A DNA stretch of 64,000 nucleotides from an uncultured Sutterella sp. Lineage in GTDB: Bacteria > Pseudomonadota > Gammaproteobacteria > Burkholderiales > Burkholderiaceae_F. This document shows, piece by piece, positions 7,127 to 14,476 of the stretch (position 1 is the stretch's first letter; every line of letters begins with the position of its first letter). The stretch covers positions 1-64,000 of the forward strand of contig CAAGAT010000021.1 in the NCBI GenBank assembly GCA_900767875.1. The letters run 5' to 3'. Position numbers and translations under genes: made by a program. Under the pieces are notes generated by a model. The model made no database searches. It worked only from the letters and a program-made list of their open reading frames with translations, and had not been told where the DNA came from.

Positions 7127-9181
7127 ATGACGACAGCACTGTGGCTCGCCATCGCGGCGGGCATCATTGCCGTGATCTTCGGCCTGGTATCCCGCAGCTG
7201 GATTCTGGCCCGCGATCCCGGCAACGCCCGCATGCAGGAAATCTCGCATGCCATTCAGCAGGGCGCAACCGCCTACCTCACCAAGCAGTACACGACGATC
7301 GGCATCGTCGGCGTGGTGCTCTTTCTGATCATCGCCTTTATCCCCGCCCTCGGCTTTAAGACCGCCGGCGGCTTTGCCGTCGGCGCCATCCTTTCGGGCG
7401 CCTGCGGCTTCATCGGTATGAACGTTTCCGTCAAGGCCAATGTTCGTACCGCTCAGGCTGCCAGCCAGGGCATGGCCCAGGCGCTGAACGTGGCCTTCCG
7501 CGGCGGTGCCATCACGGGCATGCTCGTCGTCGGTCTGGGCCTTCTGGGCGTGGCCGGCTACATGGCCTTCCTGCTGGGCACGGCCGACGCTTCGGCCGAC
7601 CTTTACGCCACCATCAAGCCCCTCATTGGCCTGGCCTTCGGCTCGAGCCTGATTTCGATCTTCGCCCGACTCGGCGGCGGCATCTTCACCAAGGGCGCCG
7701 ACGTGGGCGCCGACCTCGTCGGTAAGGTGGAAGCGGGCATCCCCGAAGACGATCCGCGCAACCCGGCCGTGATCGCCGACAACGTGGGCGACAACGTGGG
7801 TGACTGCGCCGGCATGGCCGCCGACCTTTTTGAAACGTACGCCGTCACGATCGTGGCCACGATGATGATCGGGGCCCTGTCGACGACGGGCGACGCCATG
7901 CGCATGGTCGAATACCCGCTCGTTTTGGGCGCCGTCTCAATCATCGCCTCGATCATCGGCACGTTCTTCGTGAAGTACCTGCCTGGCAAGAAGATCATGA
8001 CGGCCCTGTACCGCGGCCTGATCGTCGCGGGCGTCATCGCCGCCGTCGCCTTCTGGTTCGTGGGAGACTTCGTCTTTACCGACGCCAAGATGCTACCCGA
8101 GGGCGTCACGACGCTGCACCTCTTCGGTGCCGCTCTGATCGGCCTCGTTCTGACCGCCCTGATGGTCGTCATCACCGAGTACTACACGGGCACCGAATAC
8201 AAGCCCGTGCAGACCGTGGCGCAGGCCTCGACCACCGGTCACGGCACCAACATCATCGCGGGCCTGGCGGTCTCGATGAAGTCCACCGCCCTGCCGGTTC
8301 TGGCCGTGGTTGTGGCCATTCTCGTGAGCTACACGCTCGCGGGCCTGTACGGTGTGGCCATTGCCGCCACCAGCATGCTGACCATGGCCGGCATCATCGT
8401 CGCGCTTGACGCCTACGGTCCGATTACGGACAACGCGGGCGGCATCGCCGAAATGTCCGAACTCGACGAAAAGGTGCGCAACGTCACCGATCCGCTCGAC
8501 GCCGTGGGCAACACCACCAAGGCCGTGACCAAGGGCTACGCCATTGGCTCGGCCGGTCTTGCGGCCCTCGTGCTTTTTGCCGACTACACGCATGCCTTGA
8601 AGCAGCAGTTCAACATCGACTTCCAGTTTGACCTCTCCGACCCGTACGTCATCGCCGGTCTGATCATCGGCGGTCTGATTCCCTACCTCTTCGGCGCCAT
8701 GGCCATGGAAGCCGTGGGCCGCGCCGCCGGTGCCGTCGTCATTGAAGTGCGCCGTCAGTTCAAGGAAATCGCCGGCATCATGGAAGGCAAGGCCAAGCCC
8801 GACTACTCCAAGGCCGTGGGCATGCTCACGGGTGCCGCCATTAAGGAAATGATCATTCCGTCCGTGCTGCCCGTCATCGTGCCGATTCTCGTCGGTCTCA
8901 TCCTCGGGCCCAAGGCTCTGGGCGGCGTGCTCATGGGCACGATCGTCACGGGCATCTTCGTGGCCATCTCGATGACCACCGGCGGCGGTGCCTGGGACAA
9001 CGCCAAGAAGTACATTGAAGACGGTCACTTCGGCGGCAAGGGCAGCGAATCGCACAAGGCCGCCGTCACGGGCGACACCGTGGGCGATCCGTACAAGGAC
9101 ACGGCGGGTCCGGCCGTCAACCCGCTCATCAAGATCATCAACATCGTGGCGCTTCTGATTGTGCCGCTGCTGACGATCTGA
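7127..9181 (+). CDS. hppA: Membrane-bound proton-pumping pyrophosphatase, K+-independent type
   Basis: Integral membrane pump (684 aa, about 16 helices) that hydrolyses pyrophosphate to drive ions out of the cytoplasm. The substrate signature is at residues 190-230: DVGADLVGKVEAGIPEDDPRNP, then NVGDNVGDCAGMAADLFE. A second acidic cluster, DAYGPITDNAGGIAEM, is near residue 430. The key subtype site reads GNTTKA, with Lys465 where K+-requiring enzymes have Ala (GNTTAA). By the published rule this predicts a K+-independent H+ pump. The ribosome site TCGGAGGT lies 6 bp before ATG 7127. Gene and terminator stand alone. The enzyme would recover energy from pyrophosphate made in biosynthesis. Confidence 0.95.
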   Translation: MTTALWLAIAAGIIAVIFGLVSRSWILARDPGNARMQEISHAIQQGATAYLTKQYTTIGIVGVVLFLIIAFIPALGFKTAGGFAVGAILSGACGFIGMNVSVKANVRTAQAASQGMAQALNVAFRGGAITGMLVVGLGLLGVAGYMAFLLGTADASADLYATIKPLIGLAFGSSLISIFARLGGGIFTKGADVGADLVGKVEAGIPEDDPRNPAVIADNVGDNVGDCAGMAADLFETYAVTIVATMMIGALSTTGDAMRMVEYPLVLGAVSIIASIIGTFFVKYLPGKKIMTALYRGLIVAGVIAAVAFWFVGDFVFTDAKMLPEGVTTLHLFGAALIGLVLTALMVVITEYYTGTEYKPVQTVAQASTTGHGTNIIAGLAVSMKSTALPVLAVVVAILVSYTLAGLYGVAIAATSMLTMAGIIVALDAYGPITDNAGGIAEMSELDEKVRNVTDPLDAVGNTTKAVTKGYAIGSAGLAALVLFADYTHALKQQFNIDFQFDLSDPYVIAGLIIGGLIPYLFGAMAMEAVGRAAGAVVIEVRRQFKEIAGIMEGKAKPDYSKAVGMLTGAAIKEMIIPSVLPVIVPILVGLILGPKALGGVLMGTIVTGIFVAISMTTGGGAWDNAKKYIEDGHFGGKGSESHKAAVTGDTVGDPYKDTAGPAVNPLIKIINIVALLIVPLLTI

Positions 9182-9214
9182 TCGCGCCTCTCAAATAAAC
9201 CGCATTGATTGCCT

Positions 9215-9256
9215 CGGGCGCCCGTCTCTTTTGAGAAGCGGGCGCCCGCTTTTTTA
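9215..9256 (+). terminator. Intrinsic terminator after hppA
   Basis: CGGGCGCCCG (9215-9224) pairs with CGGGCGCCCG (9239-9248) around a 14-nt loop, followed by CTTTTTTA. Each arm is also self-complementary. Confidence 0.85.
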
Positions 9257-9339
9257 TCCCCTTTTTGCCGCCCGCGATAGGCCGACGGCCTAGTCCGTTT
9301 TTACGAGCAAGCGAGCGGTTTGGCGCCTTGGTTCTTGGT

Positions 9340-9378
9340 TAGAATGAATGAGCTTTGCCGGGGGCCCGCCCCCGTTTT
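9340..9378 (+). promoter_or_regulatory. Candidate promoter -10 with 5'-end hairpin for the unknown lipoprotein
   Basis: TAGAAT at 9340-9345 is a candidate -10. The predicted transcript start near 9352 is followed by GGGGG-CCCG-CCCCC (9360-9373), a tetraloop hairpin, then GTTTT. The coding start is at 9424. Confidence 0.35.
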
Positions 9379-9423
9379 GTGCGCGCTTTTCTCGGGCCGC
9401 ACACCACCGTCTTCGGAGCGCCG

Positions 9424-10641
9424 ATGCTGGATCAGTCCCTCAAATTCGTCAAGGCCGGATCGCTTGTTCTGGCCGCCGCCCTCGTTCTTGCCGGCTGCAC
9501 GGCCACGACCGTCAAACATCAGCCCAAAGCCAAATACACCGAGTTTTCCGACTCAACCTGGCGTCCCGAAACCGCGGTACGCCCGCCCTTTAAGAGCAAC
9601 GAAATTGCCGTGGACGCCGTCGCGGCCCTCACCGAAGGCATGCACGCCTACTACGACACGCACCGCAGCACTTTTGCGCTACAGGACGCGGGCAACGGCA
9701 AGTGGAACGTGACCGAAACCACCCAAGAGCCCGGCGAGCGCCTCTTTACCTGGGGTAAGGGCGCCGTGCAGATCATCCGCAACGGGCGCGTCATGGCCAA
9801 CGAAGGCCCGATGGTCGCCTCCCTGCTGCCCGACGGGCGCATCCTGCTGCAAAACAGCGGCAAGGCCGTCTTTAACCTCGCCCTGGTCCTGCGGGCCTTC
9901 GATATTTCCGGCAAACCCGTGCGGCAGCTTTTGCGCAACGGCAACAACCAGCCCGACACCCTGGCCTGGTTCATTCCGGGCGAAGCGCGCTTTCCCAAGG
10001 GCTCGGTGGCGTATCTGGCCACCTACTGGCTCGGCGACGACGAGCTCGTGATGCCCTCCTCTTCGGCCTTTACGGGCGCCAACCGGCTCGAAAACCTCGT
10101 GACGCGCTACGCCGTGCGCAAGGCCCCCTACTGCATCAGTTACTTGAGCCACCTCGACTCGACCCCGTATGGCCTCACGTTTAAACCGGCCGAGAGCACC
10201 AAGCGCGTCAAGAGCGCCCGGAGCGCCGCGCCGCAGCAGGGGCGCTTTGAGCTCACCCCCGTGCAGCGCTCCAACATGTTCTGCGAGAAGCTTCCCGAAG
10301 CCGCTCCCAAGGGCGGCAGCTGGAAGATCGGCCGCATTCAGAGCACGCGCGTCATGGAACTCACCGAAGACGCCAATGTCGAGAGCGCCGACATGGGCAT
10401 TCAGCCCATCAACAGCGCAGCCGTGGACATCGGCTTTGCCGAAGTGATGCGCGCCAACGGCGGCCGCTCGCGGCTGCAGGTCGTGCCCGTGCGCATCATC
10501 CGCAACAACGAACCCGTCACGGACTTCCGACTGAAGTTCAACCCGACGGCCGCCCAAGCCATCGACGCCGTGCTCGGACAGGCCGAAGCCGCCCGCCTGG
10601 CGCATGAAGCGCAAAAAGCGCAGCCGGCCGCCGCTCGGTAA
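9424..10641 (+). CDS. Unknown lipoprotein, 405 aa
   Basis: I do not recognise a family. ATG 9424 gives a clear lipoprotein signal: a positively charged start, a hydrophobic run and the lipobox LAGC with Cys near residue 24. The mature protein is soluble-looking, with no further membrane helix. It contains a repeated strand-like region near residues 80-200 (TTQEPGERLFTWGKGAVQ; LLPDGRILLQNSGKAVFN) and a charged Ala-rich tail (AARLAHEAQKAQPAAAR). About four cysteines lie in the mature part. It stands alone between hppA and folD, with a candidate promoter and 5' hairpin upstream. The residue after the lipidated Cys is Thr, not Asp, so outer-membrane sorting is expected. Function unknown. Confidence 0.8.
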   Translation: MLDQSLKFVKAGSLVLAAALVLAGCTATTVKHQPKAKYTEFSDSTWRPETAVRPPFKSNEIAVDAVAALTEGMHAYYDTHRSTFALQDAGNGKWNVTETTQEPGERLFTWGKGAVQIIRNGRVMANEGPMVASLLPDGRILLQNSGKAVFNLALVLRAFDISGKPVRQLLRNGNNQPDTLAWFIPGEARFPKGSVAYLATYWLGDDELVMPSSSAFTGANRLENLVTRYAVRKAPYCISYLSHLDSTPYGLTFKPAESTKRVKSARSAAPQQGRFELTPVQRSNMFCEKLPEAAPKGGSWKIGRIQSTRVMELTEDANVESADMGIQPINSAAVDIGFAEVMRANGGRSRLQVVPVRIIRNNEPVTDFRLKFNPTAAQAIDAVLGQAEAARLAHEAQKAQPAAAR

Positions 10642-10751
10642 GCTTCGCAAACAGTGAACCGAATTCATCCGCTTTTGTTTTTTTCAACTTTTATGGAGGA
10701 CGGCGTCCGTTTCCCGTGTCAGTGAACGGGAAACCGGCGCCTGCAGTTTTT

Positions 10752-11612
10752 ATGACCGCTCAGCTTTTGGACGGCAAGGCTCTTGCCGCAGAAATCCGCG
10801 CCAACGTCAAAGCCCAGGTACAGACCCTGGCCGCCGAAGGGGTTCAGACGAGCCTGGCGGTGGTTCTGGTGGGCGAAGACCCCGCCAGCCAGGTTTACGT
10901 GCGCAACAAGATCAAGGCCTGCGCCGACACGGGCATCCGCTCGCTGGAATTTCGCATGAGCGCCGAGACGACCGAGGAGGAGCTCCTTGCCAAAATTAAG
11001 GAACTCAACGAGGACGACTCGCTCGACGGCATTCTTGTGCAGCTGCCGTTGCCCGCGCAGATCAACGCCGAGGCGGTGATTTCGGCGATCTGCCCCAAAA
11101 AGGACGTCGACGGCTTTCACGTGATGAACGCCGGCGCGCTGATGACGGGCAAGGAAGGCTTTGTGCCCTGCACGCCCTACGGCGTGATGCGCCTCATTGA
11201 AAAGTCCGGCGTCAATCCGGCGGGCAAGACAGCCGTGGTGGTCGGCCGCAGCAACATCGTGGGCAAGCCCATGGCCATGCTGCTGCTGGCGGCCAACGCC
11301 ACCGTCACGGTGGCGCACAGCCGCACGCCCGATCTGGCCGAAGTGACGCGCCGCGCCGACATTCTCGTGGCCGCCGTGGGCCGCGCCAAGCTCATCAAGG
11401 CCGACATGGTCAAGCCCGGGGCCGTGGTGATCGACGTCGGGATGAACCGCGACGAAAACGGCAAACTGTGCGGCGACGTCGACTTTGACGACGTCAAGGA
11501 AACGGCGGGCTTTATCACGCCCGTGCCCGGCGGCGTCGGCCCCATGACCATCGCGATGCTCATGTACAACACCGTCACGGCCGCCCGCAGCCGCCGTTGC
11601 TTTGCCTGCTAG
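10752..11612 (+). CDS. folD: Bifunctional methylenetetrahydrofolate dehydrogenase/cyclohydrolase FolD
   Basis: Interconverts 5,10-methylene-, methenyl- and 10-formyl-tetrahydrofolate, using NADP (286 aa). Conserved blocks are VGEDPASQVYVRNKIKAC near residues 36-53 (catalytic Tyr and Lys), DGILVQLPLP, PCTPYGVMRLIE, VVGRSNIVGKPMAMLL (Rossmann-type loop) and ITPVPGGVGPMTIAML. The tail ends SRRCFAC, where most FolD end ENT-x-xAA-R, a small oddity. The start is uncertain: ATG 10752 fits the family alignment but has no clear ribosome site, whereas GGAGG at 10695-10699 would better serve in-frame GTG 10716, adding 12 residues. Confidence 0.93.
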   Translation: MTAQLLDGKALAAEIRANVKAQVQTLAAEGVQTSLAVVLVGEDPASQVYVRNKIKACADTGIRSLEFRMSAETTEEELLAKIKELNEDDSLDGILVQLPLPAQINAEAVISAICPKKDVDGFHVMNAGALMTGKEGFVPCTPYGVMRLIEKSGVNPAGKTAVVVGRSNIVGKPMAMLLLAANATVTVAHSRTPDLAEVTRRADILVAAVGRAKLIKADMVKPGAVVIDVGMNRDENGKLCGDVDFDDVKETAGFITPVPGGVGPMTIAMLMYNTVTAARSRRCFAC

Positions 11613-11650
11613 AGTACGCTTTTCTCGTCAATAGCGTCCTTGTTTTTTAA

Positions 11651-13690
11651 ATGTCCAATCCTTTGATTAAGCAGAGCGAGCTCCTCAATTGGCCCGCCCT
11701 GAAAACCGAACACATCACTCCGGCCCTGGACACGCTCCTTGAACGTGCCGGCCAAACCGTTCAAAAGGTCACCGCGCACGAGACCCCGGCGACATGGGAG
11801 AGCGTCGTCGAGCCCCTCGAAGAGGCTCTCGAGACGCTCGGCCGCGCCTGGTCGGCCGTCGGGCACCTCACCGGCGTCATGGACAGCGAAGAACTGCGCG
11901 GCGCCTACAACGCCAACCTGCCGCGCATGACGCAGTTTTACATTGAGCTCTCGCAAAACGAGGCGCTCTTTGCCAAGTACAAGGCGATTGCCTCCTCTCA
12001 GGAATTTGCCAAGCTTGATGCGGCCCGTCGCAGGATCCTCACGCGTGAAATCCGCGACTTTCGTCTCTCGGGCGCGGAACTCGCGCCCGAGCCCAAGGCC
12101 CGCGTCAAGGCGCTCGGCCAGGAAGACGCCGCGCTGAGCCAAAAGTTCAGCGAAAACCTTTTGGACGCCACCAACGCCTTTACGCTCGATGTGAACAACA
12201 TCGACGACCTCAAAGGGATTCCGGCCGACGTCCTGGCCATGTACGCGCAGACGGCCAAGGCCGCGGGTCTGGAAAACCGCTGGCGCATCACGCTGCAGAT
12301 GCCCTCTTATCTGCCCGCCATGCAGTACGCCGACAACGCCGCCCTGCGCGAAAAGCTGCACAAGGCCTACTCGACGCGCGCGAGCGAATTAGGGCCTGCC
12401 CAACGAGACAACACGCCCGTCATCCGCCGTCTTTTGAAGAACCGCCGCGAAGAGGCTCTTCTTTTGGGCTTTAAGAACTACGCCGAAGTCTCTCTCGTGC
12501 CCAAGATGGCCGACAGCCCCGCATCGGTGGAAAAGTTCCTCACCGAGCTCGCGCAAAAGGCCCGGGCCAAGGGCGAGGCCGACTGGCGGGAAGTGCTCGC
12601 GTTTGCCAAGGATAAGTTGGGCCTTACAACCGTTCATCCGTGGGACGCGGCCTGGGTGTCCGAATCCCTGCGCCGCGCCAAGTACGCCTACAGCGACAGT
12701 GAAGTCAAGCAATACTTTACGCTCGAGGCCGTCTTCAACGGCCTGTATCGGCTCGTCGAAAAGCTCTTTGGCGTGAAAATTCAAGCCGACAGCGCCCCGG
12801 TGTGGCATCCGGACGTGCGCCTGTGGAAAATCACCACGCCCGAGGGCAAGCTCATCGCTCGCTTTTACACGGACCTTTACGCCCGTGCGAGCAAGCGCGG
12901 CGGCGCCTGGATGGACAGCGACACGACCTACTGCGTCAAGCCCAACGGCTCGGTGCGCACGCCCGTGGCCTACCTCGTGTGCAATTTCTCGCAGCCCGTG
13001 GACGGCAAGCCCTCCCTCCTGACGCACGACGATGTGTCCACGCTCTTTCACGAGTTCGGGCACGGTCTGCACCACATGCTCTCGCGCGTGCCCCTGGCGC
13101 AACTGTCGGGCATCAACGGCGTCGAATGGGATGCCGTGGAAATGCCCAGCCAGTTCATGGAAAACTGGACGTGGAACTACGAAACGCTCAAGACCCTGTC
13201 CTCGCACGTGGAGACAGGCGAGCCGCTGCAGCGCGAACTCTTTGACAAGATGCTCGCGGCCAAGAACTTTCAAAGCGGCATGTTCTGCCTGCGTCAGCTC
13301 GAGTTTGCGCTCTTTGACCTGCGCATTCACGACGACGACGCCACGGACCACGCCGACGACTTTGAAGCGGTGCTCGATGAAGTGCGCCGCGAAGTGGCCG
13401 TTGTCCCTGCGGCCGAGTATTCGCGCTTTGCGCAGAGCTTCGGCCACATCTTTGCGGGCGGCTACAGCGCGGGCTACTACAGCTACAAGTGGGCCGAAGT
13501 GCTCTCGGCCGACGCCTTCAGCGCCTTTGAAGAGGAAGGCCTCTTTAACCCGGCCACGGGCAAGCGCTGGGTCGATGAGGTTCTGAGTCGCGGCTCCTCG
13601 CGCGACGCGATCGAAAACTTCCGCGCCTTCCGCGGACGCGATCCTTCGATCGAGCCGCTGCTGCGCCACAGCGGGATCGTCACAGAGTAA
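11651..13690 (+). CDS. prlC: Oligopeptidase A (M3 zinc metallopeptidase)
   Basis: Cytoplasmic thimet-type oligopeptidase (679 aa) that degrades short peptides, including cleaved signal peptides. The zinc site HEFGH is at residues 467-471, inside TLFHEFGHGLHHML. The third ligand region, GVEWDAVEMPSQFMENW, follows about 25 residues later, as in M3 enzymes. SAGYYSYKWAEVLSADAF near residue 600 is the typical substrate-binding block. The length equals E. coli PrlC. It starts 38 bp after folD with no terminator between, so co-transcription is likely; the upstream DNA is T-rich and has no obvious Shine-Dalgarno sequence. A DUF554 gene follows 3 bp downstream. Confidence 0.95.
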   Translation: MSNPLIKQSELLNWPALKTEHITPALDTLLERAGQTVQKVTAHETPATWESVVEPLEEALETLGRAWSAVGHLTGVMDSEELRGAYNANLPRMTQFYIELSQNEALFAKYKAIASSQEFAKLDAARRRILTREIRDFRLSGAELAPEPKARVKALGQEDAALSQKFSENLLDATNAFTLDVNNIDDLKGIPADVLAMYAQTAKAAGLENRWRITLQMPSYLPAMQYADNAALREKLHKAYSTRASELGPAQRDNTPVIRRLLKNRREEALLLGFKNYAEVSLVPKMADSPASVEKFLTELAQKARAKGEADWREVLAFAKDKLGLTTVHPWDAAWVSESLRRAKYAYSDSEVKQYFTLEAVFNGLYRLVEKLFGVKIQADSAPVWHPDVRLWKITTPEGKLIARFYTDLYARASKRGGAWMDSDTTYCVKPNGSVRTPVAYLVCNFSQPVDGKPSLLTHDDVSTLFHEFGHGLHHMLSRVPLAQLSGINGVEWDAVEMPSQFMENWTWNYETLKTLSSHVETGEPLQRELFDKMLAAKNFQSGMFCLRQLEFALFDLRIHDDDATDHADDFEAVLDEVRREVAVVPAAEYSRFAQSFGHIFAGGYSAGYYSYKWAEVLSADAFSAFEEEGLFNPATGKRWVDEVLSRGSSRDAIENFRAFRGRDPSIEPLLRHSGIVTE

Positions 13691-13693
13691 ACC

Positions 13694-14407
13694 ATGCCCG
13701 GACTCGGGACACTTCTCAACGCCGCGGCCATCGTGCTCGGGGGCCTGGCCGGGTTGCTCTTTGGCTCGCGTCTGACGGCGCAGCTTCAGGAAAACCTGGT
13801 GCGCGCCGTCGCGCTCTGCTGCCTCTTCATCGGCATCGAGGGCACGCTCGAGCAGGCCCTGACGATCGCCGACGGGGGCCTGAAAACCCAAGGCACCATG
13901 ATGGTCATGGGCTCCTTGATTTTCGGCACTCTCATCGGCTCGTGGATGGGCATTGAAGCAGCGATCGTGCGCTTTGGCGAGTGGCTCCAGGTCAAGACGG
14001 GCAGCGGGGGCGATCAGCAGTTCGTTTCGGCCTTCGTGACGACATCCCTGACGGTGTGCATCGGCGCCATGGCCGTTGTGGGCGCCATCAAGGACGGGAT
14101 CGAACACGACTATTCCGTTCTGGCGGCCAAGTCGGTGCTCGACTTCGTGTTTGTGATGGCCTTTGCGGCCACGCTCGGGCGCGGGTGTCTTTTTGCCGCC
14201 ATTCCGGTGGCGATTTTCCAGGGAGCGGTGACGATTCTGGCCACGCTCATTGAGCCGTACCTGACGCTCGCGGCTCTCGGGAACCTGAGTCTGGTCGGCT
14301 CCATGCTGATCTTTTGCGTGGGCGTGAACATTCTCTGGAACGGCAAGTTCCGGGTGGCCGATATGTTGCCGAGCCTTGTGATCGCCGTCGTGTGGGCGGC
14401 CTTCTGA
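13694..14407 (+). CDS. DUF554 family membrane protein
   Basis: A 237-residue integral membrane protein of the DUF554 (YdfK-like) family, whose function is not established. It shows the family start MPGLGTLLNAAAIVLGGLAGLLFGSRL and about seven hydrophobic segments. Conserved stretches include CLFIGIEGTLEQAL, GSLIFGTLIGSWMGIE, FVTTSLTVCIGAMAVVGAI and DGIEHDYSVLAAKSVLDFVF. It begins 3 bp after the oligopeptidase stop, so the two are surely co-transcribed. A shared bidirectional terminator with glnE follows. Confidence 0.9.
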   Translation: MPGLGTLLNAAAIVLGGLAGLLFGSRLTAQLQENLVRAVALCCLFIGIEGTLEQALTIADGGLKTQGTMMVMGSLIFGTLIGSWMGIEAAIVRFGEWLQVKTGSGGDQQFVSAFVTTSLTVCIGAMAVVGAIKDGIEHDYSVLAAKSVLDFVFVMAFAATLGRGCLFAAIPVAIFQGAVTILATLIEPYLTLAALGNLSLVGSMLIFCVGVNILWNGKFRVADMLPSLVIAVVWAAF

Positions 14408-14430
14408 GGCCCGTTTGAGAGCCGCTTGGC

Positions 14431-14467
14431 AAAACGCCCGCAAGGTTTGATCCCGGCGGGCGTTTTT
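14431..14467. terminator. Bidirectional terminator between DUF554 and glnE
   Basis: AAAACGCCCGC (14431-14441) pairs with GCGGGCGTTTT (14456-14466): an 11-bp perfect stem with T-tracts on both strands, sitting between convergent genes. Confidence 0.85.
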
Positions 14468-14476
14468 CTTGGGGGC

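Noticed and set aside
12389..14443. A 684-codon minus-strand frame over the oligopeptidase and DUF554 genes
   Set aside because: It spans two convincing genes on the other strand and shows no family sequence.
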